Origin: Listeria cossartiae subsp. cayugensis
GTDB taxonomy: Bacteria; Bacillota; Bacilli; Lactobacillales; Listeriaceae
Direction of reading: 5' to 3'
Length of the DNA: 64,000 nt
Assembly: GCF_014229095.1 (NCBI RefSeq)
Contig: NZ_JAARZC010000001.1
Location: forward strand, 1,333,947-1,397,946
Positions 45,223-53,951 of this stretch are shown here, piece by piece. Below the pieces are notes generated by a model, which made no database searches, had not been told where the DNA came from, and saw nothing but the letters and a program-made list of their open reading frames with translations. The first letter of the stretch is position 1. Each line of letters begins with the position of its first letter. The position numbers and the translations under genes were made by a program.

Positions 45223-45489
45223 ATGAAAAAAATTCTTATCGGAGGAATCCGACTTTATCAAAAATATATTTCGCGGTTCACCCCGGCGACGTGTCGTTTT
45301 TACCCGACTTGTTCGGCATACGGGATTGAAGCAATACAGACACACGGCGCCTTGAAGGGAAGCTATCTCGCAATTAGACGTATTTCTAAATGCCACCCGT
45401 TTCATAAAGGCGGGCTTGATTTTGTGCCACCTAAAAAAGAGAAAAACGATGATTCCGAGCACCACTGCAAAGCGCATCATCACCATTAA
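45223..45489 (+). CDS. yidD: Membrane protein insertion efficiency factor
   Basis: This 88-aa protein shows the YidD pattern [28 protein letters not shown] and [14 protein letters not shown] with conserved Cys residues. YidD helps YidC insert membrane proteins. Its C-terminus is unusually rich in histidine ([11 protein letters not shown]), which could bind zinc; the next gene downstream is a zinc-binding lipoprotein with a Zur-type operator. The start is an ATG preceded by AGAGGATG. Confidence 0.93.
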   Translation: MKKILIGGIRLYQKYISRFTPATCRFYPTCSAYGIEAIQTHGALKGSYLAIRRISKCHPFHKGGLDFVPPKKEKNDDSEHHCKAHHHH

Positions 45490-45527
45490 TAATAGCATGA
45501 ATCGGTTTGCGCCGGTTCATTTTTTTC

Positions 45528-45556
45528 TTGCTTTTTATGAAAGAATAAGGTATTAT
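45528..45556 (+). promoter_or_regulatory. Promoter of the zinc-binding lipoprotein gene
   Basis: -35 TTGCTT (45528-45533), 17-base spacer, -10 TATTAT (45551-45556). Confidence 0.7.
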
Positions 45557-45570
45557 CAAATTCGGACTAT

Positions 45571-45591
45571 AAATCGTAATTACTACGATTC
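45571..45591 (+). promoter_or_regulatory. Zur-type operator
   Basis: AAATCGTAAT, one base, ACTACGATTC: an inverted repeat close to the B. subtilis Zur box, with two mismatches in the second arm. It lies just after the predicted transcription start, where zinc-bound Zur would block elongation or initiation. Confidence 0.78.
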
Positions 45592-45638
45592 GTATACAAT
45601 TTAAACAAGAACAATTTCGATTTAGAGGAGTGAATGGA

Positions 45639-46589
45639 TTGAAAAAAAGCTACCTTATTGCTATAGCCGCACTATTATCTACTTTATTGATACTTACTGG
45701 CTGTTCGGACAGCAGCGATACAAAAACAAGCAGCGATAAATTAACTGTTTATACGACTGTTTATCCTTTACAGTACCTAACAGAACAAATTGGTGGTAAA
45801 TATGTCGATGTTCATAGCATTTATCCGCCCGGCTCAGATGCTCACAGCTTTGAACCAACACAAAAAGACATGATGAAAATTGCCGATAGTGATTTATTTT
45901 TCTATATTGGTCTTGGTATGGAAGGATTTGTCGATAAAGCTGAAAAAACGTTAGCAAACGAACATGTCACTTTCGTCCCTACTGCTGAAAAATTAGATTT
46001 ACCAACAGACCCTGACGCTGCTGAGGAGCATGACCATGAAAGCGAAGAAGAACACGAACACGGCGATATCAACCCGCACGTATGGCTAAATCCAGTTTAT
46101 ATGGAACAAATGGCAACGGTCGTCAAAGATAAATTAATCAAAGAAATGCCGGATCAAAAAGAAACGTTCGAGAAAAATTATCAAGCTGTCGAAGAAAAAT
46201 TAAAGACACTTGATCAAGAATTCCGCACCGTCACAAGCGAGGCCAAACAAAAAGATTTCGTCACTGCCCACGCTGCCTATAGCTACTGGGAAACCGAATA
46301 TAACTTACACCAAATCCCTATTGCCGGCGTATCAACAAGCGACGAACCATCTCAAAAGAAACTAAAATCGATTGTCGAAAAAATCGAAGCAGAAAAAATT
46401 CCATATATCATGTTGGAACAAAACACGAATTCGAAAATAGCGGATGTAATCCAACAAGAAACAAACACGAAAACCTTAACACTGCATAATTTAGAAACAT
46501 TAACGCAAAAAGATATCGACAACCATCGCGATTATCTTTCCATCATGAACGATAACTTAAAAGCATTAAAAGAAGGACTTAATTACTAA
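45639..46589 (+). CDS. Zinc ABC transporter substrate-binding lipoprotein (AdcA/ZnuA family)
   Basis: This 316-aa protein (TTG start) has a lipoprotein signal (LLILTGC). It continues with VYTTVYPLQYLTEQIGG, the first metal His in GSDAHSFEP, a His/Glu-rich zinc-sensing loop (EEHDHESEEEHEHGD), NPHVWLNP and THAAYSY. It captures Zn2+ outside the cell. No permease or ATPase gene lies next to it, so it must use a transporter encoded elsewhere. TTG at 45639 is chosen over GTG at 45630 because GAGGAG is 8 bases upstream of TTG. Confidence 0.92.
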   Translation: MKKSYLIAIAALLSTLLILTGCSDSSDTKTSSDKLTVYTTVYPLQYLTEQIGGKYVDVHSIYPPGSDAHSFEPTQKDMMKIADSDLFFYIGLGMEGFVDKAEKTLANEHVTFVPTAEKLDLPTDPDAAEEHDHESEEEHEHGDINPHVWLNPVYMEQMATVVKDKLIKEMPDQKETFEKNYQAVEEKLKTLDQEFRTVTSEAKQKDFVTAHAAYSYWETEYNLHQIPIAGVSTSDEPSQKKLKSIVEKIEAEKIPYIMLEQNTNSKIADVIQQETNTKTLTLHNLETLTQKDIDNHRDYLSIMNDNLKALKEGLNY

Positions 46590-46630
46590 AAAAGAAAGGC
46601 GCTCTAGTTACTTAGAGTGCCTTTCTTTTA
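46590..46630. terminator. Bidirectional terminator between the zinc lipoprotein and menE
   Basis: AAAGAAAGGC-CTCTA pairs with TAGAG-GCCTTTCTTT around a short loop; the menE stop codon lies in the right arm. Confidence 0.85.
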
Positions 46631-48017
46631 ATTTATTCCGTTGAATCTTGCCAGAAGCTGTTTTTGGTAGAGTTTCGACAATGGTTATTTGCTTAGGAAT
46701 TTTAAAACTAGCTAAGTTCGTTTGGCAAATGGCGCGTAATTCCGCTTCATCAAAAGCTTGCTCTGCAATGATAAAAGCGACTGGTACACTGCCCCATTTG
46801 TCATCATGCTTACCTACTACAGCAACTTCTTTCACTGCTTCATAAGTAGCTATAACATGTTCAATTTCGGTTGGATAAATGTTCTCTCCTCCCGAGATAA
46901 TCAAATCCGAACGACGCTCTAACACAAATAAAAAGCCTTCTTCATCCAAATAACCGATATCACCCGTTTTAAACCATCCGTCCGCGAAGGCAGCTTTTGT
47001 TGCCGTTTCATTGTGTAAGTAGCCGGGCGTAATCGACGGTCCTTTTAATAAAATCTCCCCGTCGTCCGCAATTTTCACTTCTGCCGGAAATAACGCTTTA
47101 CCAGAAGAACCGATTTTAGTTAAGGCATCTTTCGGCGGTAGAGTCACGATTTGCGACGCTGTTTCAGTCATACCGAATGATTGCACTAAAGGAATATTAC
47201 GTTGCTTGCAAATTGCCAAAACTGCCTCACTCGCCGGTCCCCCGCCAAGAAGCACCGTTCGTAAATTCGGATGATAGCTACCACCATGAATTTTGAGCAA
47301 TCGTTCAAGCATCGAAGTCACGACAGAAATCGTGGAAACTTTGCCACTTTCTAGTAATTGGGTGATTTTTTCTTCGTCAAAATGTTCTTCCAAATATACC
47401 GGAATCCCATAAATTACCGAACGCATCATTATCGATAAACCACTAATATGAAAAATTGGCACGGCGCACAGCCAGCTATCTTTTTCAGTTAAACCTAAAT
47501 TTAATGCCGAAGCAACCGCACTCCACCAATGGTTTTCATACGTTTGCATAACGCCTTTAGGTTTACCGGTTGTTCCGGATGTATACATAACTGAAGCCAC
47601 ACGCGATAATTCCCATGTTTCTAGTAGTTCTGGCTTTAGATAATTTGTGTGCTGCAATTCAGTGTAACTAATTCCGTCCACCACTTTTTCCGCAAACGTA
47701 TCTGCGAAAAAGACTTGTTTTACCTTTGCATTAGCAAGTTGAAAAGCAAGTTCTTTTTTCGTCAAACGGTTATTAAGAAATAGCGTGACGGCACCAAGTT
47801 GTTGCAAAGCGTGGATAAGTAAGAAAGTCATCCGGTCGTTTTTCCCGAGAATAGCCACCATTTCGTCTTTTCTAATACCACGCGAGAACAATTTTCCCGC
47901 AAGCTGCTCCACTGCTTCATTTATTTCCGCAAATGTTTCTTCTTTTCCTTCAAAAACGAGCGCGGTCTCGTTAGGAGAAAGCCGCACTCGTTTTTGAAGC
48001 CAGTTTGTCATGTCCAT
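46608..48017 (-). CDS. menE: o-succinylbenzoate-CoA ligase
   Basis: This 469-aa AMP-forming ligase has YTSGTTGKPKGVMQT (P-loop), SFGMTETASQ, TGDIGYLDEEGF and the C-terminal lysine segment PKTASGKIQRNK. It activates o-succinylbenzoate in menaquinone synthesis. The start follows AAGGTGT. It is the last gene of the menF-D-H-B-E operon, 15 bases after menB. Confidence 0.95.
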   Translation of the reverse strand: MDMTNWLQKRVRLSPNETALVFEGKEETFAEINEAVEQLAGKLFSRGIRKDEMVAILGKNDRMTFLLIHALQQLGAVTLFLNNRLTKKELAFQLANAKVKQVFFADTFAEKVVDGISYTELQHTNYLKPELLETWELSRVASVMYTSGTTGKPKGVMQTYENHWWSAVASALNLGLTEKDSWLCAVPIFHISGLSIMMRSVIYGIPVYLEEHFDEEKITQLLESGKVSTISVVTSMLERLLKIHGGSYHPNLRTVLLGGGPASEAVLAICKQRNIPLVQSFGMTETASQIVTLPPKDALTKIGSSGKALFPAEVKIADDGEILLKGPSITPGYLHNETATKAAFADGWFKTGDIGYLDEEGFLFVLERRSDLIISGGENIYPTEIEHVIATYEAVKEVAVVGKHDDKWGSVPVAFIIAEQAFDEAELRAICQTNLASFKIPKQITIVETLPKTASGKIQRNKLKERHSK

Positions 48018-48032
48018 TTTTACACCTTCAAA

Positions 48033-48851
48033 TCAAGGGAATTTTGGAAATTGGTCAAAGTCTGGATCGCGTTTTTCTTTAAAGGCATCGCGACCTTCTT
48101 TAGCTTCGTCTGTTGTATAGTATAGAAGTGTTGCATCACCAGCTAATTGCTGAATACCTGCTAAACCATCTGTATCCGCGTTGAAAGCCGCTTTAATGAA
48201 ACGTAGCGCAGTTGGACTTTTTTGTAACATTTCTTTCGCCCAAGCGACTGTTTCCGTTTCTAAATCTGCTACTGGAACAACCGTGTTAATCCAGCCCATT
48301 TCAAGAGCTTCGTCCGCTGTGTATTGACGGCACATGAACCAAACTTCTTTCGCTTTTTTGTGCCCGATAACACGTGCTAAGTAGCCAGAACCGTAACCAG
48401 CATCAAAGCTACCAACATTCGGTCCAGTTTGACCAAATTTTGCATTGTCAGCAGCAATGGTTAAGTCACATACCAATTGAAGAACATTACCTCCACCAAT
48501 TGACCAGCCGGCAACCATCGCAATAACTGGTTTTGGAATAACGCGAATTAAACGTTGTAAATCAAGCACGTTCAAGCGTGGGATTTGGTCATCACCAACA
48601 TAACCGCCATGTCCGCGAACTTTTTGGTCTCCGCCAGAACAGAAAGCTTTTTCGCCTTCCCCTGTTAAAATAATCACGCCAAGATCTGAATTATCACGTG
48701 CTAAGTTAAATGCATCAATCATTTCTGTTACTGTTTTTGGTGTAAATGCATTATGTACCTCTGGACGGTTAATCGTAATTTTTGCGATTCCTTCGTAACT
48801 TTCATATTTGATTTCCTCGTATACTTTTTCTGTTTGCCAATTAAAACTCAT
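48033..48851 (-). CDS. menB: 1,4-dihydroxy-2-naphthoyl-CoA synthase
   Basis: This 272-aa crotonase-fold enzyme has [35 protein letters not shown], the oxyanion segment [16 protein letters not shown] and [14 protein letters not shown]. These are MenB-specific. It cyclises o-succinylbenzoyl-CoA. The ATG overlaps the menH stop (ATGA at 48848-48851). Confidence 0.97.
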   Translation of the reverse strand: MSFNWQTEKVYEEIKYESYEGIAKITINRPEVHNAFTPKTVTEMIDAFNLARDNSDLGVIILTGEGEKAFCSGGDQKVRGHGGYVGDDQIPRLNVLDLQRLIRVIPKPVIAMVAGWSIGGGNVLQLVCDLTIAADNAKFGQTGPNVGSFDAGYGSGYLARVIGHKKAKEVWFMCRQYTADEALEMGWINTVVPVADLETETVAWAKEMLQKSPTALRFIKAAFNADTDGLAGIQQLAGDATLLYYTTDEAKEGRDAFKEKRDPDFDQFPKFP

Positions 48852-49675
48852 TTTTCTTCCTCCTTTAAAATAACTTCCAGCCAGTTGTTAAGCTGACTTG
48901 AAAAGATGTTTGGTTGTTCTAAATAAACTGCATGCCCCGCTTCTTGCACCGTAACATGCGTGCTATTTGGTAATAGTTGTTGCATATTTTGCGCGATTTT
49001 TTCAAATTTCTCATCTAACGCACCAGTAATGAGTAGCACCGGGAAAGTAAAGTCCGCTAACTGATTCCAATAAGATGGTTGCTTTCCAGTGCCCATCCCA
49101 CGCAAACTCATCGCCAAGCCTTGCGGATTTTGCGCTAACCGTTCAGACCTCATTCGCTTTTTCCGCTCCTCAGGCAAAACAGACTGTGACGCAAAAAGGG
49201 CTAAATTTTCCCAGTAATCGACAAAAGACGTGATGCCATCTGCTTCAATCCTGTCTGCTAAACGATTATCCGCTTGGACGCGACTAGCACGAGCATCCGC
49301 TTCCGCGAGTCCAGGTGAGCTGCTAACTAAAATCAATCCGCGCACCATTTCTGGATATGTCGCCGCAAAAGCAGTTGCCACTCGCCCGCCCATCGAATAA
49401 CCAAGCACAAAACATTGCTTGATGCGCTGTTGGTTTAAGATTTCGGCTAAGTCGGCGCATACAGCTTCTATCGAATAACGCGTCATTTCCGCTGGGCTAG
49501 CCGTTTTTCCGTGCCCAAGTAAATCAGGCGCGATAATATTATACCATTCTTTTAAAACTGCTATGCTGTCTTGAAAAGTTTCGCTTGTTCCTGTAAAGCC
49601 ATGCAACATCAGCAAAACCGGTTTATCCCCGTTTAAAGTATTTGTCAGGTGGTAACGTTGCCCGTTGACTAACAT
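48848..49675 (-). CDS. menH: 2-succinyl-6-hydroxy-2,4-cyclohexadiene-1-carboxylate synthase
   Basis: This 275-aa alpha/beta hydrolase has [13 protein letters not shown], nucleophile Ser in [11 protein letters not shown], acid in [10 protein letters not shown] and His in [12 protein letters not shown]. MenH removes pyruvate from SEPHCHC. It lies one base after menD and overlaps menB. Annotation as MenH rests on the operon as well as on sequence. Confidence 0.92.
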   Translation of the reverse strand: MLVNGQRYHLTNTLNGDKPVLLMLHGFTGTSETFQDSIAVLKEWYNIIAPDLLGHGKTASPAEMTRYSIEAVCADLAEILNQQRIKQCFVLGYSMGGRVATAFAATYPEMVRGLILVSSSPGLAEADARASRVQADNRLADRIEADGITSFVDYWENLALFASQSVLPEERKKRMRSERLAQNPQGLAMSLRGMGTGKQPSYWNQLADFTFPVLLITGALDEKFEKIAQNMQQLLPNSTHVTVQEAGHAVYLEQPNIFSSQLNNWLEVILKEEEK

Positions 49676-49676
49676 C

Positions 49677-51419
49677 TTAATCTAACGCCTTTAATGCAGT
49701 CGCAATTTTTGTCCAAAGCGCTTGGTGATTTGCTTTATTTTCATGCCGATTTGTTTTCACTTCGATAATATCCAAACCTTTGTGGTAACCAGCTTTATCA
49801 ATTGCTTCTTCCAGCTCATCAGTCGTTTTCGCCTCATGATAGTCCGCATCGTAAAATGCAGCAGCAAACCGGAAATCAAGCTCAGTTGAAGTACCAAATA
49901 ACGACTCAAAATATTTCGGTTCATTGGCTTGCGGTAAAAATGAGAATATCCCACCACCGTCATTATTGACGATAATAATAGTCAGATTCATCTTATATTT
50001 TTTAGCCATCAGCAAGCCATTCATATCATGATAAAACGATAAATCGCCAATCAGTAAAAACATCGGTTGGAACACAACACTAGCACCTAGCGCCGAAGAA
50101 ACAACTCCATCAATACCGTTCGCCCCGCGGTTTGCGAGCATTTTTATCTTCTTATCAACTTGCGAAAAATACGTATCGATATCGCGAATCGGCATACTAT
50201 TACCAATAAACAAGCCTGCTTTATCAGGCAACAAGCGACGTAATTCTGCAACAATCTTGCCTTCTTCTAAAGTGGTTGTATTCGCCATTTCTGACAAAAC
50301 GATTTCACGGGCAACTTTATTGTAAGAAGTCCATCTATTTAACCATGCGGCATTTTTCGCATCGTCTGGCATATTTTGTAGCATAATATCGACTAAAAAT
50401 CGCTCATCACAGTGAATCATGTCTGTTACTGCTTTAATCGGATCTTTCCAAGCAGCCCCAGGATCCACCACGTAAAAACGAATATCCGCCAGTTGTTCTA
50501 ACCAATTTTTAAGTGGTTTAGAAACAGGCATACTCCCAAAACGAATCACGACTTCTGGTGTTAAATTAGCCAAAAAATCTGCTTCTTTTAAAAACGCATC
50601 ATATTGGTCAATCACGACTTCATCTACTGCCCCGTAAGAGCGCAACCCAGAAAGTGGATCCGCTAAAATTGGCCAACCTAGTTTTTTTGCTAAATCAACC
50701 ATTGGCTGTTCCAATTCTTTTTTATCCATCGGACCTACAACGAAGACGCCTTTTTTACCAGTGCATTCGGTGACCATTTTTTGAATTGAGCTATCGTCCA
50801 ACACTTCATGCGTATAATAAATATGTACGTGATGATGTTTTTTTCCGGTAGCGGTAAATGGAGATGGTTCTAAAATTGGTACGAGTGGTTCCCGCAATGG
50901 AAAGTTAAGATGAACTGGGCCACGTGGGGTTTTCATCGCAATATCCACCGCGCGACTGCCATGCCATTTTGCATAACGAAGCATTTCTTCACTGTTTTCA
51001 GGAAGTGCCATATCGGTAAAATCTTTGACGTGCGAACCGTATAAATGCAACTGATCCATCGCTTGCGGAGCGCCAACATTTCGAAGCTCATGCGGACGAT
51101 CGGCAGTTAAAACAATTAACGGGATTTGCGATAAATTTGCTTCGACAACTGCTGGGAAATAATTCGCTGCTGCCGTTCCCGAAGTACAAAGCAGAACAAC
51201 TGGACGTTTCGATGCTTTCGCCAGACCTAAGGCAAAAAAGCCAGCCGAGCGTTCGTCAACATCCACATAAATCTTCAAAATCGGATGTTCTGCCATCATC
51301 AGTGCAAGCGGAGTAGAACGTGAACCCGGGCTAATAATTGCTTCTTTCACACCGGCTTGCACAAGCTCCTCAATAAATGCAGCTAAATAATCTGTCAGCA
51401 CTTGTTCGTGGTTTGTCAT
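49677..51419 (-). CDS. menD: SEPHCHC synthase
   Basis: This 580-aa thiamine-diphosphate enzyme adds 2-oxoglutarate to isochorismate. It has the N-terminal EAIISPGSRSTPLALM with the catalytic Glu in VDERSAGFFALG. The ThDP-Mg motif is GDLSFYHDMNGLL...NNDGGGIFSFLPQ. Overlaps menF by ATGA (51416-51419). Confidence 0.97.
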   Translation of the reverse strand: MTNHEQVLTDYLAAFIEELVQAGVKEAIISPGSRSTPLALMMAEHPILKIYVDVDERSAGFFALGLAKASKRPVVLLCTSGTAAANYFPAVVEANLSQIPLIVLTADRPHELRNVGAPQAMDQLHLYGSHVKDFTDMALPENSEEMLRYAKWHGSRAVDIAMKTPRGPVHLNFPLREPLVPILEPSPFTATGKKHHHVHIYYTHEVLDDSSIQKMVTECTGKKGVFVVGPMDKKELEQPMVDLAKKLGWPILADPLSGLRSYGAVDEVVIDQYDAFLKEADFLANLTPEVVIRFGSMPVSKPLKNWLEQLADIRFYVVDPGAAWKDPIKAVTDMIHCDERFLVDIMLQNMPDDAKNAAWLNRWTSYNKVAREIVLSEMANTTTLEEGKIVAELRRLLPDKAGLFIGNSMPIRDIDTYFSQVDKKIKMLANRGANGIDGVVSSALGASVVFQPMFLLIGDLSFYHDMNGLLMAKKYKMNLTIIIVNNDGGGIFSFLPQANEPKYFESLFGTSTELDFRFAAAFYDADYHEAKTTDELEEAIDKAGYHKGLDIIEVKTNRHENKANHQALWTKIATALKALD

Positions 51420-52804
51420 TTCTTTATGCCTCCTAATACGCGTAACATCGGTTGGAATTTAACCGCCGTTTCTTTTAATTCTTCTTGTGGTACAGAATCA
51501 CCAACAATCCCACAACCAGCATAGATTAATCCTTGTGAATCAACAATTAAGCCGGAACGAATGGCTACAGCAAACTCACCAGAACCTTTTAAATCTATCC
51601 AACCGATTGGGGCACCGTAAAATCCACGGTCCATTTCTTCCTTCATCCGAATAATGGCTAGCCCCATTTTTTGAGGTAAGCCGCCAAGTGCTGGCGTTGG
51701 ATGAAGAGCTTTCACCATTTCTAACATCGAAACTTCTGGTTTTTTCTTCGCGGAAATATTCATATATAAATGTTGAATATCGCGATTCTTCAAAAGTACA
51801 GGTTGGCTAGATAACGATAGCCCTGTTGTAAATGGTTTTAACGTTTCTTCCATCATTTGGACCACATAGGAATGCTCTCGTAAATTTTTCGCGTCTTGTA
51901 GTAGCGCATTACCTAGCGCATCATCCGCCTCTTCAGTAGCCCCGCGCTCCGTAGAACCAGCTACACATGACGAATGAATCGTATCCCCGTTCACAGCAAG
52001 TAATCTTTCCGGAGTTGCCCCGAAAAAGACCCCTGTTCCCTTTTCAATGAGGAAGAAATAACTATTTTCTTGTGTTGCTAGCATATTTTCCAAAATAATT
52101 GCACTATCTACTTGGCGCTGGAACCGTAGCCCCATGCGTCTAGCTAGAACAACTTTTTTCACGTCTTCTGAATGATTAATCATATCGATAATTTCACTCG
52201 CAGTTTCTAGAAAATGGTCTTTGCCAATCTCCTTAAAATCTGTAAGTAACGCCATTTCAGCTTCATTAACCTCTTGATGAATGATTTTTTGCCATTGATT
52301 AAAAACAGCTTCTAACTTACTTTCCGTATCATCTGAGTAAATAGACAAGTTGACGGTTAAGTAGCTTTTACCATCTTTATTCGTCAACATAAATAACGGT
52401 AAGTAAAACAAGCCATCTTTGAAACTTTGCCATTCTTTCTCTGTATCACGCTCAGGATCAAAGGCAAAACCACCAAAGTAAATTGGGCCAGTTGCATCCA
52501 CAGTTGCATTCGTTACACTCGTGCGCAGCCTTTTTTCAATTTTCTCTTGCAGTCCAAGAAAAGCATCTTTTTTCTTCTCCGCCAAAAATTGTTTCGTTAC
52601 ACCAAAACCGGTCATCGTCAGCGTCGTTTCTGGATTTTGCCAGAAAAAACGTTCACCTTTAAAAGCCGTACCAGCTTTTTTAAACAATTTGACTGGAGAC
52701 ACTAATTCATCTAACTCAGTTACCCAGCTAAATAGAGCCGGTTGATCTTGGCTTGCGCTACGTTTCGCTTGATTAAATAAATCAAGAGGCAATTTAGTAT
52801 TCAT
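51416..52804 (-). CDS. menF: Isochorismate synthase
   Basis: This 462-aa chorismate-utilising enzyme heads the men operon. C-terminal catalytic motifs are intact: VLARRMGLRF, GATPERLLAV, SSCVAGSTERGAT, ALHPTPALGGLP, and AIRSGLIVDSQGLIYAGCGIV. It lacks an amidotransferase partner, in contrast to TrpE, and is placed next to menD, which supports MenF over anthranilate-type enzymes. RBS GGAGAG precedes the ATG. Confidence 0.95.
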   Translation of the reverse strand: MNTKLPLDLFNQAKRSASQDQPALFSWVTELDELVSPVKLFKKAGTAFKGERFFWQNPETTLTMTGFGVTKQFLAEKKKDAFLGLQEKIEKRLRTSVTNATVDATGPIYFGGFAFDPERDTEKEWQSFKDGLFYLPLFMLTNKDGKSYLTVNLSIYSDDTESKLEAVFNQWQKIIHQEVNEAEMALLTDFKEIGKDHFLETASEIIDMINHSEDVKKVVLARRMGLRFQRQVDSAIILENMLATQENSYFFLIEKGTGVFFGATPERLLAVNGDTIHSSCVAGSTERGATEEADDALGNALLQDAKNLREHSYVVQMMEETLKPFTTGLSLSSQPVLLKNRDIQHLYMNISAKKKPEVSMLEMVKALHPTPALGGLPQKMGLAIIRMKEEMDRGFYGAPIGWIDLKGSGEFAVAIRSGLIVDSQGLIYAGCGIVGDSVPQEELKETAVKFQPMLRVLGGIKK

Positions 52805-52834
52805 ATGCTTATCTCTCCTTTTACATTCACATCT

Positions 52835-52846
52835 TCTATTATACCA
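52835..52846 (-). promoter_or_regulatory. Extended -10 promoter of the men operon
   Basis: TTTGGTATAATAG on the minus strand contains TGGTATAAT (-10 at 52838-52843); the -35 is weak. Confidence 0.65.
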
Positions 52847-52901
52847 AAAATGGAGCTAAACTGCTTGGTTTGCGTTTTTTCTTTCATTTCGGCAATAATT
52901 A

Positions 52902-52930
52902 TTGACGTTCTTGCATTATTTCCCTAAAAT
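52902..52930 (+). promoter_or_regulatory. Promoter of menA
   Basis: -35 TTGACG (52902-52907), 17-base spacer, -10 TAAAAT (52925-52930), divergent from the men operon promoter. Confidence 0.8.
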
Positions 52931-52978
52931 GAAGGGTAGACATCTGAAACATATGGAAGTGAAAAAGGAGAGAAAAAC

Positions 52979-53917
52979 ATGGCTAATGCCTCAAAATCTG
53001 CACTTACGAAACAAACTGGATTTCAAAAATGGTGGACATTACTTCGTCCTCATACACTTGTAGCCTCTTTTGTTCCGGTATTTCTTGGAACATCGGTCGC
53101 AATGAGCTACACCAGTTTTCATTTTACACGTTTTATCGTCATGCTAATTGCTTGTTTCTTTATACAAACATCCGCCAATTTATTCAATGAATATTTTGAT
53201 TATAAAAAAGGGCAAGATGATGAGCACTCGGTTGGAAATGGTGGTGCTATCGTTCGTAATGGTATGCGCCCGGGCTTTATTTTGTTCCTCGCAATCTTTT
53301 TATACATTTTATCAATTCTTGGTGGCGTTTATTTATCCATCGAACTTAATTGGTATGTTGGTCTACTTGGCGCTATATGTATGTTGGTTGGTTTCCTTTA
53401 TACAGGCGGACCTTACCCCATCGCCTATACGCCATTTGGTGAAATTATGGCCGGCTTCTTTATGGGAGGAATTATTACGTTCATCTCCTTCTACATCCAA
53501 GCCGAATTCATTAGCATGTTTATCGTATACGTATCCATTCCAGTAATGGTACTCGTTGGTAACTTATTACTTGCTAATAGTATTCGTGATTTAGTCCCTG
53601 ATAAGAAAAATGGTCGCTTAACCTTAGCTATCTTACTTGGCCGCAAATGGGCAACCGTTCTTTTTGCAGCAGCATTTCTTTTCAGTTACGTCTTTGAAAT
53701 CTCGCTTATTTTTACGCAAGATGCTCCTTGGTGGACGCTGTTAATTTTACTTAGCTTGCCAGAAGCAGTTCGTGCCGTGCGTCGTTTCATCGGTAAAACA
53801 TCGCCAATCACAATGGTACCAGCCATGAAATCGACTTCCAAAGCATTAACAATCTTCGGTATTACACTTGCACTCGCTTATCTATTAAGCCTATTATCTC
53901 GTAACTTATTCATGTAA
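52979..53917 (+). CDS. menA: 1,4-dihydroxy-2-naphthoate prenyltransferase
   Basis: This 312-aa integral membrane enzyme has 8-9 hydrophobic segments and the Asp-rich prenyl-diphosphate motif NLFNEYFDYKKGQDDE near residue 65. A second acidic motif, NSIRDLVPDKKNGR, lies near residue 200. It joins DHNA to the polyprenyl tail. It is transcribed away from the rest of the men genes. RBS AAGGAG lies about 9 bases upstream. Confidence 0.95.
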   Translation: MANASKSALTKQTGFQKWWTLLRPHTLVASFVPVFLGTSVAMSYTSFHFTRFIVMLIACFFIQTSANLFNEYFDYKKGQDDEHSVGNGGAIVRNGMRPGFILFLAIFLYILSILGGVYLSIELNWYVGLLGAICMLVGFLYTGGPYPIAYTPFGEIMAGFFMGGIITFISFYIQAEFISMFIVYVSIPVMVLVGNLLLANSIRDLVPDKKNGRLTLAILLGRKWATVLFAAAFLFSYVFEISLIFTQDAPWWTLLILLSLPEAVRAVRRFIGKTSPITMVPAMKSTSKALTIFGITLALAYLLSLLSRNLFM

Positions 53918-53951
53918 AAAAACTGGTTGTCATCGTGACAACCAGTTTTTT
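53915..53951. terminator. Bidirectional terminator between menA and yitJ
   Basis: AAAACTGGTTGTCA pairs perfectly with TGACAACCAGTTTT around a 3-base loop, with T and A tracts at both ends; the yitJ stop codon is in its right edge. Confidence 0.9.

Noticed and set aside
45172..45498. 108-aa minus-strand ORF opposite yidD
   Set aside because: It is a shadow of yidD, which has clear family motifs and a ribosome site.
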